This document shows positions 1 through 7,427 of a DNA stretch of 64,000 nucleotides, piece by piece. Within the stretch, counting starts at the first letter, position 1. The number at the start of each line of letters is the position of its first letter. The notes beneath the pieces are model-generated. The model had not been told where the DNA came from, did no database searches, and saw nothing but the letters and a program-made list of their open reading frames with translations. Both the position numbers and the translations under genes were made by a program. The DNA comes from Gammaproteobacteria bacterium (GTDB lineage Bacteria > Pseudomonadota > Gammaproteobacteria > Acidiferrobacterales > SZUA-150), in assembly GCA_029880545.1 (NCBI GenBank), contig JAOUOD010000005.1, positions 1 through 64,000 of the forward strand, in the 5' to 3' direction.

Positions 1-1
1 A

Positions 2-127
2 GAAAATGGAAGCGAGCTTGTCCGTAATAAAAAATACCAACCCCTTGATTATATTGAAATCAAGGATTTTATTTGGCCGAAAAGCCGGGTTGCAACTCAT
101 ACATTTCGGCCAGCGAATTTAAGTTAG
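2..127 (+). CDS. 3' end of an upstream cassette gene (partial)
   Basis: Frame 2 is open from the window edge to a TAG at 125-127 and reads like protein (ends ...RVATHTFRPANLS). The stop lies inside the R' core GTTAGCT of the attC that ends this cassette, as happens when a cassette ORF runs through its own attC. The 5' part is outside the window, so no function can be given. The other two frames are less protein-like, but the piece is too short to be sure. Confidence 0.35.
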   Translation, partial: ENGSELVRNKKYQPLDYIEIKDFIWPKSRVATHTFRPANLS

Positions 128-129
128 CT
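74..129 (+). other. attC site of the upstream cassette (left end not resolved)
   Basis: The R' core GTTAGCT is at 123-129. A perfect 9-bp inverted repeat (tggccgaaa at 74-82, tttcggcca at 104-112) forms the stem. The R'' core of this site is not clear, so its left limit is uncertain. The R' core is the complement of AGCTAAC at 619-625, which closes the next cassette. Confidence 0.6.
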
Positions 130-144
130 GTCAGGAAAACGCGC

Positions 145-624
145 ATGAAGGCATCGATAGTGGTTTTGATCATGGCTGGTATTTGCCAGCCAGTGTTTGC
201 CGACGAGTGCCAATTCGATCAAGAAGCCCGCGTTGAACGTAATATTCAACTTAAGGAGAAATATCCAGGAAGCTATCTTATCGAGAATAACCTGGTTTTA
301 GTCGTTCCTGTCGCCGAGGGGCGAGTAGAAATCACCATTGGCGGTTGTGAGCACTATGGAGTGTCGGTTGAGCTAAAAACAAAAATCGGAACGAAATACC
401 AGAGCGAATCCGAACTAATGGCTCTGATCGTCCGCTTGGCACGAAGCTACTCACAAGGGATAGTGGATACCAATATTTTGGAGCGAGTAATCAAGGAAAA
501 GCAATGGATGCAACCGGGTCCTCCGAGAGCATACCTTCTTAACTACGAGGATGAGGCGACGTTCGAGGTGTATGTGTGGCGCGATGACGAAACGTATGTG
601 TTTGGGTTTAATTATTACAGCTAA
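145..624 (+). CDS. Hypothetical exported protein of cassette 1
   Basis: 159-residue protein of no family I recognise. The first 19 or so residues form a signal peptide: basic start, hydrophobic core VVLIMAG, cleavage after VFA before DECQ. The mature part is acidic with mixed polar segments, no transmembrane helix, and an aromatic C-terminus. The ATG at 145 is preferred because AGGA (133-136) stands 8 bases upstream. The longer frame from TTG at 73 would run through the attC of the previous cassette and is not believed. The TAA stop overlaps the R'' core of attC site 1. Probably periplasmic; function unknown. Confidence 0.75.
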   Translation: MKASIVVLIMAGICQPVFADECQFDQEARVERNIQLKEKYPGSYLIENNLVLVVPVAEGRVEITIGGCEHYGVSVELKTKIGTKYQSESELMALIVRLARSYSQGIVDTNILERVIKEKQWMQPGPPRAYLLNYEDEATFEVYVWRDDETYVFGFNYYS

Positions 625-685
625 CCACCGCATCCACAGGACGGCGTCGCTAACGCGCCGCCGCCCGTGAAGCGGCTCGTTAGGT
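619..685 (+). other. attC site 1
   Basis: A 67-bp site bounded by AGCTAAC (619-625) and GTTAGGT (679-685), with a GC-rich imperfect inverted repeat between them. It separates the ORFs at 145-624 and 692-1330. R'' is imperfect against the RYYYAAC consensus but exactly complements the R' core at 123. Confidence 0.8.
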
Positions 686-691
686 GTAAAA

Positions 692-1330
692 ATGAATCTC
701 ATCGCTCTTGCTCTGGCATCAACATTAACCTGCCAACCAGCCCTCAATAAGGGATTGGTGGGCCTTTGGGAGTCCACCTCAATCTCAAAAGGTGGGATTG
801 GAAACAATATCGAGTTCAGGATTGACGGATCTTATGTTGCAGCAGTAACTGTGCTTGTTGACCTGCGTTATGAAGTAAAAAATGGGAAGCTTTACACTGG
901 CAAAAACACTGGAGAGCCGGTGTCGTACGAGGCAGGCACAGAAATAAAAGTCGATAACAACACTTTGATACTAATAGGACAGAATGGTGAAAAAGAGGTT
1001 AGAAACAGGATAAGCCCAGGAAGAGCCAATTCCATCGTAGGAAAGTATAAATATCGGCATTACACAGGCGCAATTGCCTATGAGAAATTTACGGCCGATG
1101 GGCTGATGCAGTTCAGACTCCCAATGCAATCTACACGTGGTTGCTATTTAGTAACTGGAAATGAAGTCAAGGTTACTTCACCAAACCAAGAAGCAAAAAC
1201 TCTACAGTACAAACTGAGCGCGGGTCGGTTAGTTTTGGTCGATCAGAAGAACCCATCAACATATAAGCATGTAAAAGATGGCGCGTGGTATGAAAGTGGA
1301 AACATTGACTATAAGCCACCAGATAAATGA
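692..1330 (+). CDS. Hypothetical exported protein of cassette 2
   Basis: 212 residues. A short hydrophobic N-terminus (LIALALASTL) suggests export. The rest is rich in beta-strand-like alternation and starts with GLVGLWES, a pattern common in small lipocalin-like proteins, but I cannot assign a family with confidence. No clear lipobox precedes the early Cys. The ATG is 7 bases after the R' core GTTAGGT of the preceding attC with no good Shine-Dalgarno, as is usual for cassette genes. The stop is followed 3 bases later by the next attC. Confidence 0.75.
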   Translation: MNLIALALASTLTCQPALNKGLVGLWESTSISKGGIGNNIEFRIDGSYVAAVTVLVDLRYEVKNGKLYTGKNTGEPVSYEAGTEIKVDNNTLILIGQNGEKEVRNRISPGRANSIVGKYKYRHYTGAIAYEKFTADGLMQFRLPMQSTRGCYLVTGNEVKVTSPNQEAKTLQYKLSAGRLVLVDQKNPSTYKHVKDGAWYESGNIDYKPPDK

Positions 1331-1333
1331 AAC

Positions 1334-1423
1334 ACCTAACTTCGCGTTCGAGGCCGACGCGGTGATACGGCGTACCGTTTCTTGGTCTGGTCGTGCCCCG
1401 CGCGGCTCAACGCAGCGTTAGGC
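1334..1423 (+). other. attC site 2
   Basis: A 90-bp site from ACCTAAC (1334-1340) to GTTAGGC (1417-1423). The flanks fold back on each other: the left segment with cgcgttcgag pairs imperfectly with the right segment ctcaacgcag, giving the long stem typical of attC sites. Both cores fit the RYYYAAC / GTTRRRY consensus. Confidence 0.88.
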
Positions 1424-1430
1424 ATTCTAA

Positions 1431-1799
1431 ATGAACAAAGAAATGGCCATAAAAAAATATATTACGACTCTGCCAGGAGCCCTTAAGAGCCGGTATGGCG
1501 GCTCTGGTTTATCAGGTTATACGGAAGGCCAGGTAGTTACGACAGTGCAGAAACTAAAATTAAACCAAGAGTACATAAACTATGCGTTGCTTATGTTTTG
1601 TGGCAAAAAGGTGTTGATAGATAATGGGAATACTTCAGATAATCTTTTAAAAATGATTGAGTATCTAGATAGTAAAGGCTACTCCGGAAATAATATTGGT
1701 GCTAGTGGCGATGGCTCTAATGGGTTTACTGGTTTTATTGGACGACTATTTGAAGCTGGTGACATGGGGGACTTTGATGGCGGTGATGGAGATGGTTAG
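1431..1799 (+). CDS. Hypothetical small protein of cassette 3
   Basis: 122 residues, predicted cytoplasmic, with no signal peptide or membrane helix. The N-terminal two thirds look helical and globular; the C-terminus is a low-complexity Gly/Asp tail (GDMGDFDGGDGDG). It resembles small uncharacterised proteins often carried by integron cassettes, but I do not recognise a named family with certainty. The ATG lies 7 bases after the R' core of attC 2, and the TAG stop directly precedes the next attC. An overlapping ORF in another frame (1696-1941) runs through the attC and is discounted. Confidence 0.75.
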   Translation: MNKEMAIKKYITTLPGALKSRYGGSGLSGYTEGQVVTTVQKLKLNQEYINYALLMFCGKKVLIDNGNTSDNLLKMIEYLDSKGYSGNNIGASGDGSNGFTGFIGRLFEAGDMGDFDGGDGDG

Positions 1800-1801
1800 A
1801 T

Positions 1802-1877
1802 GCCTAACAAGAACATCAATGCGTTCGCTTCGCTCACTTGGACGCGCTACCGCGCGCCCATTATGTAATCGTTATGC
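1802..1877 (+). other. attC site 3, last recognisable site of the array
   Basis: A 76-bp site from GCCTAAC (1802-1808) to GTTATGC (1871-1877; one departure from GTTRRRY). The body carries the inverted segments gcgttcgc and gcgcgctacc-like halves. No further GTTRRRY core with a partner is visible to the right, so this is probably where the array ends. An 8-bp inverted repeat, cagcaccc (1897-1904) / gggtgctg (1954-1961), follows. Confidence 0.82.
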
Positions 1878-2046
1878 CTATAAGAATAAAATTGGTCAGC
1901 ACCCGTTTATACTGGAAAAAATATCCAGCGATGGGGCTTAGAAACAATTCAAAGGGTGCTGAGGCCCTGTTTTACCTACAGCACATGGCGATTTATTTGA
2001 TCATGTAGCGAGGCGAAATATACTTGCGCTGCATACGAGGTAACGA

Positions 2047-2535
2047 ATGGAGATTCTGGGTTGGGCGTTTTTGGGCGGCATTGTTGGCGCCATTTTGATG
2101 GACATTACGGAGCACTTTGCCGGCAGACTTGGTGTTACCAGTGGTGTCAGTGTTGGGCTGGTGGGTCGCTGGTTTCTTGGCCTGTTGCGCGGCCGCTTTG
2201 CTTATAATGATATTCAGGATTCGCTCCCGCACAGACACGAGGTCAAGGCGGGCTGGGTGTTTCATTTTCTTGTTGGTGGCGGCGGTGTTGCACTTGTGTA
2301 CCCGCTTGTGCTCCAGGCATCAGGTGTTTCGCTGGCCATCAATCATCTGCTGGGCGGCGTAGTGTTTGGCCTGGCAACGTCGATTCTTCCATGGTTTATC
2401 CTGCTTCCGTCTTTCGGCTGGGGAGTGTTCGGGCGACAAGGCCCGCAAGGCTCCAATGCCTTGCTTGCCAGTACGTTGTCTCATATTCCCTATGGTCTCG
2501 GCGTCGGCGGTGTTATTGCCATCGGGTTGTCGTAG
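2047..2535 (+). CDS. DUF2938 family membrane protein
   Basis: 162 residues, almost entirely hydrophobic, with about four membrane segments. The arrangement MDITEHF near the start, GRW..GLLRGRF around residues 57-67, then a charged stretch with a conserved-type Glu followed by GWxxHF matches the DUF2938 family, whose function is unknown. AGG at 2038-2040 is the likely ribosome-binding element. It is the first gene to the right of the integron array and has normal base composition for the chromosome, so it probably marks the flank rather than a cassette. Confidence 0.7.
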   Translation: MEILGWAFLGGIVGAILMDITEHFAGRLGVTSGVSVGLVGRWFLGLLRGRFAYNDIQDSLPHRHEVKAGWVFHFLVGGGGVALVYPLVLQASGVSLAINHLLGGVVFGLATSILPWFILLPSFGWGVFGRQGPQGSNALLASTLSHIPYGLGVGGVIAIGLS

Positions 2536-2690
2536 CACCTGGAGCCGGCGTGTACAAAAACCAGGTCAAAGAGGATTTGGCGCTTACATAAATACTCAAC
2601 GGTAACCGGATCGGCTTCATCCGCGCGGAAAGCTCTGAGCGCCGCAGGAACCAAAAGGGTCTGGCTCAATTGAAATTGGTCCGACGTCTT

Positions 2691-2718
2691 TTGGCAGTGC
2701 GCACGAACGTGTTATACA
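2691..2718 (+). promoter_or_regulatory. Candidate sigma-70 promoter for the small ORF at 2756
   Basis: TTGGCA at 2691-2696 and TATACA at 2713-2718 are separated by 16 bases and lie about 40 bases before the start codon. This is a reasonable -35/-10 pair but unproven. Confidence 0.4.
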
Positions 2719-2755
2719 GTTAAACCGAGTTACACTACCTGGAAAAGGAGATTCC

Positions 2756-2887
2756 ATGAGCAAGGAAGATGAAACCGACAACTATCGGTTCACTATCGAG
2801 CTGTCAAAGTCGGATGTTTATATATTGCTTTTTCTCGTAGCCATGGTTGCCGGCTGGACTTTCGGTTCGGCGATCTGGCTTTCTTGA
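2756..2887 (+). CDS. Small single-pass membrane protein (43 aa)
   Basis: The short frame encodes 43 residues: a charged N-terminus (MSKEDETDNYRF), a Ser/Lys linker and one hydrophobic helix from about VYILLFLVAMVAGW to the end. It has a strong ribosome-binding site, AAGGAG (2745-2750), 5 bases before the ATG. It also has a candidate promoter upstream (2691-2718) and a UUCG-capped hairpin just downstream (2911-2932). This set of signals makes it more credible than a chance ORF. No family is recognised; it would sit in the inner membrane. Confidence 0.6.
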   Translation: MSKEDETDNYRFTIELSKSDVYILLFLVAMVAGWTFGSAIWLS

Positions 2888-2910
2888 GCGCAGTGCTGCG
2901 AGAGCATTTT

Positions 2911-2936
2911 CAAGGCGGCTTCGGTCGCCTTGTTTA
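2911..2936 (+). terminator. Hairpin after the small membrane protein gene
   Basis: A 9-bp stem (2911-2919 with 2924-2932, one G-T pair) is closed by a TTCG tetraloop and followed by gtttat. The T run is short, so it may be a weak terminator. Confidence 0.5.
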
Positions 2937-3119
2937 TGGCCCCTGGAAGCGGGGGGACAGAGGTTGCCCCGTTTGACAGGCCTCCGTTTGCCGTTTGAGC
3001 CGGTCGGCTGGGCCACGATTCCTCCCGGCAAAGCCGCGCTATCCCGATCAGTCTGCCTGGTTCCACCATGTGCTGTGGACCGCCTTTTTCCGGTATTTTT
3101 GTGGCCTTGCCACGACATC

Positions 3120-3159
3120 TTGACGAACGCCTTTTTTGTGATAAAGTAAACGAACGTTC
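3120..3159 (+). promoter_or_regulatory. Promoter with palindromic operator before tusA-like/tetR
   Basis: TTGACG (3120-3125) and TAAAGT (3142-3147), 16 bases apart, could be the -35 and -10. The perfect palindrome gaacgttc (3152-3159) falls at the expected start of transcription. A TetR-family regulator is the second gene of the operon, so this is a natural candidate for its autoregulatory operator. Assignment to that regulator is inference. Confidence 0.5.
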
Positions 3160-3181
3160 ACTAACTTAAAGGAGTTCCACA

Positions 3182-3412
3182 ATGATCAGTCCAGACGCCA
3201 CACTCGACGCCAGCGGTATGAACTGTCCGTTGCCCATTCTTCATACCAAGAAGAGCATCGGCAAGCTGGCTTCCGGGCAGGTGCTGCAGGTGACCGCTAC
3301 CGATCCGGGTTCGGTCAAGGATATGGAAGCCTTCTGTAACCAAACCGGCAACGAGCTGATTGCTTCCAGCGAAGTGAACGGCAAGTACGTGTTTGATATT
3401 CGCAAGGCCTGA
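3182..3412 (+). CDS. TusA/SirA-family sulfur-carrier protein
   Basis: 76 residues, the usual length of TusA-like proteins. The diagnostic CPxP motif is C15-P-L-P18, where the Cys carries persulfide sulfur. The rest follows the two-layer beta-alpha fold pattern (KKSIGKLASGQVLQV, then TDPGSVKDMEAFC). A strong AAAGGAG precedes the ATG. TusA-like proteins deliver sulfur to tRNA thiolation, molybdenum cofactor or sulfur-oxidation enzymes; no such partner is adjacent, so the pathway is not settled. It is followed 10 bases later by a TetR regulator and shares its promoter. Confidence 0.88.
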   Translation: MISPDATLDASGMNCPLPILHTKKSIGKLASGQVLQVTATDPGSVKDMEAFCNQTGNELIASSEVNGKYVFDIRKA

Positions 3413-3422
3413 TCGCGCCTGC

Positions 3423-4028
3423 ATGACCAAGCGCCTGAAGGCCACGGAGAGAAAAGCCTCGATCCTCGCGGTAGCCAAGGTCCTGTTTGCGGACAAGGGT
3501 TACCACGGGGTGTCGGTGGATGACATCGCCAACCGGCTGGGTGTGAGCCCGGCCGTGTTGTACCGGCATTTCAGCTCCAAGGAAGCACTGTACGAAGCGG
3601 TGTTGCGCGAAATGTCGGAAAAGCGCGAAGACTATGTACGTGCCGCGCTGGCCGAGCCATCAGATTTTCAGAGTATTCTCACGCGCATGACCGAGGTGTT
3701 TGTTGAGGCGATCTCGCGGGACCCGGATTACCTGCGCATGGAACTCATGAGTGCGTTGGAAGGCACGCCGGCGGCCAACAGCTTTTTTGAAAATCGCTGG
3801 CGCTCTTTTGTTGATTATATTGAGTTCAGCCTGGCCGAACTGGTCGAGGCGGGCCGTGTCGGTGATGTCGATCCGCGCATGGCCAGCCTGTTGTTCCAGG
3901 GCATGCTGCGTGAAGCGCTGTACAGCAAATGCATACTCAAGGACAAGCGTTACCGGGACTTCACATTAATCAACCTGGTCAGGCAGTTGATACCCTTGTT
4001 TATGGCCGCCATCGGCTACAAGCGCTAG
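3423..4028 (+). CDS. TetR/AcrR family transcriptional regulator
   Basis: 201 residues. The N-terminal helix-turn-helix is clear: ILAVAKVLFADKGYHGVSV, DIANRLGVSPAVLYRHF and SSKEALYEAVL (about residues 14-55). The C-terminal half is helical, as expected for the ligand-binding and dimerisation domain. The start at 3423 avoids overlap with the upstream tusA-like gene; an earlier frame start at 3393 would lie inside it. The ligand cannot be predicted. It probably represses its own operon through the palindrome at 3152-3159, and it might also act on the convergently placed MATE pump gene. Confidence 0.85.
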   Translation: MTKRLKATERKASILAVAKVLFADKGYHGVSVDDIANRLGVSPAVLYRHFSSKEALYEAVLREMSEKREDYVRAALAEPSDFQSILTRMTEVFVEAISRDPDYLRMELMSALEGTPAANSFFENRWRSFVDYIEFSLAELVEAGRVGDVDPRMASLLFQGMLREALYSKCILKDKRYRDFTLINLVRQLIPLFMAAIGYKR

Positions 4029-4054
4029 TTTGAGCGCACCGGATCAGGGGCGTG

Positions 4055-5413
4055 TTATGAGCGTGTTTCTTGCCCAATCAAAAATCGGTGTCGGCTGCTC
4101 CTGGTCAGCACCACAAACCTCGCCAGCAACAATACTGCGGCAACACCCAGTCCCAGTATGCAACCCCACCATAATCCCTTGGCGCCCATGCCATGACTGA
4201 TGCCAAAGTAATACCCGGAAGGTATGCCAACAACCCAGTAGGCGATAAAGGTAATGATGGCAGGGATGGCCGTATCTTTCATGCCCTGCAGTGATCCGTT
4301 GGCGGCGACCTGTATGCCATCAAACACCTGGAACAGCCCGGCGATGATGATTAGCTGGATAGCAACGGCGGCAACGTGTTCGTCGCTGGAATAGATTGAG
4401 ACAATCTGCTCCGGGAAGCTGATCAGCAAGGCGGCGAATACGATCATCACTGCCAACGACATGGTAATGGCCGTGTAGCCGGAACGTCGCGCCTTGATCA
4501 TGTCACCCGCACCCATGGCATTGCCGACACGAATCGTCGCGGCGCGTCCAAAGCCCAGCGGCACCATGAATGTCAGCGAGGCAAAGTTGATGGCGACCTG
4601 GTGCGCGGCGGCGCTGACGACACCGAGTTTGCCCATTAGCAGCGAGATCGTGCTGAACATGCCCACTTCCATCAATAACATCATGGCGATGGGAAACCCG
4701 ATAGCAACGATTTCGCGAATCAGTTCCGGGCGCGGCGAGCTGAAGCGCGAAAACAGTTCATAAACCCTGTAACGTTGGCTGCGGGCGACATATCCCAGCA
4801 GCAGGATGGCGTTAATCCAGACAACGATGGCTGATGATACGCCGGCGCCCGGCGCGCCCATGGCCGGCATGCCCAGGTGACCGAACATGAAGATGTAATT
4901 GCCAACTATGTTCAGCAGGAAACCGATGATCTGGCAGACCATGATTGGGCGCGTAATGCCCAGGCCTTCATTGGTAAAGCGCAAGGCCAGGAACAGCGCA
5001 ACCCCGGGCATGCCCCAGGAATAGGCAGCCAGGTATTTTGACGTGATATCAATGGCGGCGGCATCAATGGACAGCCACGGCATGATGCCGGATACATAAC
5101 GCACGGCGATAATGCTGGGTATGGACGACAGCAGCGCAAACCACAAGGCGTGCTGGAACACCGGCGCCACGCGTTCGGGTTTGTTGGCGCCAACGTGGTG
5201 GGCGATGATGGGCGAGACCGCGATAAACACACCCAGCATGAACAGGAAGACCAGCACCCACAGGCTGCTGCCCATGGCCACGGCGGCAAGATCCAGCGCG
5301 CTGATACGACCGGCCATGATGGTATCGACAAAGCCCATGCCCAGCTGGAACACGTTGGCGATAATCAGCGGTGTCGACAGCCGAAGAATGTGTTGTATTT
5401 CTTTTTTGATCAC
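4055..5413 (-). CDS. MATE family multidrug/sodium efflux pump
   Basis: About 452 residues with twelve hydrophobic segments in two similar halves, as in NorM-type MATE exporters. Recognisable parts are RLSTPLIIANVFQLGMGFVDTIMAG at the N-terminus, the long LGVFIAVSPIIAHHVGA segment, and AAAHQVAINFASLTFMVPLG with GRAATIRVGNAMGAGD in the second half. These pumps expel cationic drugs in exchange for Na+ or H+. I place the start at the GTG at 5411-5413 because a GGGAAG element lies just upstream; a TTG at 5441-5443 would add ten residues. It is convergent with the TetR gene. Confidence 0.88.
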   Translation of the reverse strand: MIKKEIQHILRLSTPLIIANVFQLGMGFVDTIMAGRISALDLAAVAMGSSLWVLVFLFMLGVFIAVSPIIAHHVGANKPERVAPVFQHALWFALLSSIPSIIAVRYVSGIMPWLSIDAAAIDITSKYLAAYSWGMPGVALFLALRFTNEGLGITRPIMVCQIIGFLLNIVGNYIFMFGHLGMPAMGAPGAGVSSAIVVWINAILLLGYVARSQRYRVYELFSRFSSPRPELIREIVAIGFPIAMMLLMEVGMFSTISLLMGKLGVVSAAAHQVAINFASLTFMVPLGFGRAATIRVGNAMGAGDMIKARRSGYTAITMSLAVMIVFAALLISFPEQIVSIYSSDEHVAAVAIQLIIIAGLFQVFDGIQVAANGSLQGMKDTAIPAIITFIAYWVVGIPSGYYFGISHGMGAKGLWWGCILGLGVAAVLLLARFVVLTRSSRHRFLIGQETRS

Positions 5414-5482
5414 CTGACAGCTTCCCGTACCTAGAGACTTCAAGCTGCAAGACCGGGACAGGTCGCGAGTGCTTGTGTTGTG

Positions 5483-6823
5483 TTACGACAGTGAGTGGCC
5501 GATCATACCTGTTGCAATGAGTGCGGCGCCATAGGCAGCCGCATCGTGTTTGGCGGTTGCAACGGCAACGCCCAGGTGAGCCTGGCGGATGTGTGTCCAG
5601 GCTGCGTTACGGCCACCACCCCCTGCCGTGTATACCTGCTTCAACGGCGCGGCCCCCAGTTGTGCCAACAGGTCATAGCCCAGTTTTTCGATGTTTGCCA
5701 TGGCTTCGAGCATGCCCTGGAAAAATGTCACATCGTCATCGGGCCGTGGTTGCAGTTGCGGCAGCTTGTCCGGATCGTTGACCGGGAAGCGTTCGCCCGG
5801 CGCGGGCAGCGGGTAGTAGTCGAGGCCGGTGGGCTGGTCCGGTTGCAGCCCGGGCGTCATGGCATCCAGTTGTTCAATACTGAAATACTTTAATAATGTA
5901 CCGCCACCACAGTTGGAGGCGCCGCCGGCGAGCCAGTACTTGCCGAGGCGATGTGAATACACGCCATGGCGGGCGGAAAATACCGCCGTGTCCGAGAGCA
6001 GTTTCAGCGCCAGGGTGCTGCCCAGTGATGTCACCGCCAGGCCCGGCTGCCAATTGATCGTCGGTCCGGCTGCGGCAATAAATGCGGCAATGCTATCAGT
6101 GGTGCCGGCCATCACCCGGGTATCGGTGCGAAACCCGAACCGGGCAATGGCTTCGGCGCATACTGGCCCGAAATCGGCGCCGCAAGGCTGAATCTCGGGC
6201 AGCAAACCGGTATCAATGTCTTCAGTAACCAGCAGATCGGTTAACCAGTCGGGCCAGCAGTGAGTGGCCGGGTCCCAGCCCAGCTTCAGGCCGTTGTTGG
6301 CATCGGATTGGTTCCAGTGGCCGGTAAATTGACCGGCAATCCAGTCAGCCTGTTGCAATACGTGGTGCGTGTTGGCCAGTAAAGCTTGATCCTGCCACCA
6401 AAGCAGCTTGGCCAGGGCGCTGCTCGCACTTATTGCTGCGCTGCCGGCACCGTCCGTGGTGCTGCCGGCCGCCGCGGCAATGCGCGCGGCCTGGTCCCGG
6501 GCGCGGGCATCGTTATACATGAGTGCGTCGCCCGCGGCTTGGCCGGCCGAGTCGGTGCGCAGCAGTGTGCCCGAGGTGCCATCGACCGCCAGTGCGCGAA
6601 TCGACGAGGCGGGAACGGAGGCAAACAGCTTGGCCAGGGTGTCAGTAACCGCTCGCCACCAAATGGCCGGGTCCTGGCTGATGGCATCGCCATCGCGAAC
6701 CGGCGCCGGCATGGGAGTTTGGGCCTGGGCCCGGGTGTTGCCGCCGCGGTCGATGACCACGGCGCGCACGCCGCTGGTGCCGACATCGATGCCTAGATAC
6801 AGGTCCTGGTTCGCGGCGGCCAG
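5483..6823 (-). CDS. FGGY-family sugar kinase (D-ribulose/xylulose kinase-like)
   Basis: Carbohydrate kinase of the ASKHA fold, close in pattern to cyanobacterial and plant SePSK/XK-1-type kinases that phosphorylate D-ribulose or D-xylulose. Signs are VDGTSGT, the GTTDSIAAFIAAAGP loop, VTSLGSTLALKL, LAGGASNCGGG, and the YYPLPAPGERFPVNDP and AGGGGRNAAW segments. The phosphate-1 loop LGIDVGTSG is encoded at 6796-6770, upstream of the first conventional start (GTG, 6769-6767). No ATG, GTG or TTG exists between the in-frame TGA and that loop. CTG at 6823-6821 has AGGA 8 bases before it and gives 446 residues, so I use it. The gene follows queF by 10 bases. Confidence 0.8.
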   Translation of the reverse strand: MAAANQDLYLGIDVGTSGVRAVVIDRGGNTRAQAQTPMPAPVRDGDAISQDPAIWWRAVTDTLAKLFASVPASSIRALAVDGTSGTLLRTDSAGQAAGDALMYNDARARDQAARIAAAAGSTTDGAGSAAISASSALAKLLWWQDQALLANTHHVLQQADWIAGQFTGHWNQSDANNGLKLGWDPATHCWPDWLTDLLVTEDIDTGLLPEIQPCGADFGPVCAEAIARFGFRTDTRVMAGTTDSIAAFIAAAGPTINWQPGLAVTSLGSTLALKLLSDTAVFSARHGVYSHRLGKYWLAGGASNCGGGTLLKYFSIEQLDAMTPGLQPDQPTGLDYYPLPAPGERFPVNDPDKLPQLQPRPDDDVTFFQGMLEAMANIEKLGYDLLAQLGAAPLKQVYTAGGGGRNAAWTHIRQAHLGVAVATAKHDAAAYGAALIATGMIGHSLS

Positions 6824-6833
6824 CGTCTTGATC

Positions 6834-7334
6834 CTATTCGCCGTGGCCTTTCAGTGCCGAGCCGCTGCGTGGTTTTACGCCCCGGCTCTCGTCACCCTGG
6901 CGCTCCATTTCCTCACGGGTTGGCAGCGCGCGGGACTCCCTGGGCAGCCAGCCCGGCGGCGGTGCCGGCGGTGCCCAGCCTTCTTTTTGATACTCGGCCT
7001 GCACCGTTGTGTAAACTCCGCCACGGACATAAAATTTGGCCCGGAGGCACATGTAGCGGGGCGATGTGGCGGCCACCAGGTCATCCAGAATCTGGTTGGT
7101 GACAGCTTCATGAAACGCGCCTTCGTTGCGGTAGGACCAGAAATACAGCTTCAGCGACTTCAGTTCAACGCAGTGTTGATCCGGCACGTACTCGATGTAT
7201 ATGTGGGCGAAATCCGGCTGGCCGGTTTTCGGGCACAGACAGGTGAACTCGGGGGTCTCGATCTCGATGATATAATCCCGCTCAGGGTTGGGATTGTCGA
7301 AGGTTTCCAGGTCTTTGGACGGCTTGGTAGGCAT
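6834..7334 (-). CDS. queF: NADPH-dependent 7-cyano-7-deazaguanine (preQ0) reductase
   Basis: 166 residues. QueF reduces the nitrile of preQ0 to the aminomethyl group of preQ1 in queuosine biosynthesis. The catalytic Cys lies in [14 protein letters not shown] (about residue 33), followed by the QueF signature [20 protein letters not shown]. The protein is the short (type I, YkvM-like) form, with an extra Pro/Arg-rich C-terminal tail of about 35 residues that looks disordered. It is divergent from smc and upstream of the sugar kinase. No preQ1 riboswitch is evident in the 93-bp divergent region. Confidence 0.93.
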   Translation of the reverse strand: MPTKPSKDLETFDNPNPERDYIIEIETPEFTCLCPKTGQPDFAHIYIEYVPDQHCVELKSLKLYFWSYRNEGAFHEAVTNQILDDLVAATSPRYMCLRAKFYVRGGVYTTVQAEYQKEGWAPPAPPPGWLPRESRALPTREEMERQGDESRGVKPRSGSALKGHGE

Positions 7335-7427
7335 GAGTGAATCCGTGTGTTAGCGTTGCGAATCGCCGCGGATTGTAGCGCCTATTTTTTACATAATTAA
7401 GCAGAAATTCAGAAATCACAAGGTAGT

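Larger units (their letters stand above)
1..1877 (+). mobile_element. Distal part of an integron gene-cassette array
   Basis: Short promoterless ORFs on the plus strand alternate with attC-like sites ending in GTTRRRY cores. For three consecutive cassettes the R'' core at the end is the exact complement of the R' core at the start: GTTAGCT (123) with AGCTAAC (619), GTTAGGT (679) with ACCTAAC (1334), and GTTAGGC (1417) with GCCTAAC (1802). That relation is expected only for circular cassettes inserted by an integron integrase. Cassettes span about 124-679, 680-1417 and 1418-1871. No integrase gene is visible; by the usual polarity it should lie left of position 1. The region is more AT-rich than the core genes to its right. 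Confidence 0.88.

Noticed and set aside
6408-7340. 310-codon plus-strand ORF opposite the sugar kinase and queF
   Set aside because: Antisense to two recognisable enzymes; no ribosome-binding site and no protein-like motifs.
7335-7427. preQ1 riboswitch upstream of queF
   Set aside because: The 93-bp divergent region shows no pseudoknot-like aptamer pattern that I can recognise.
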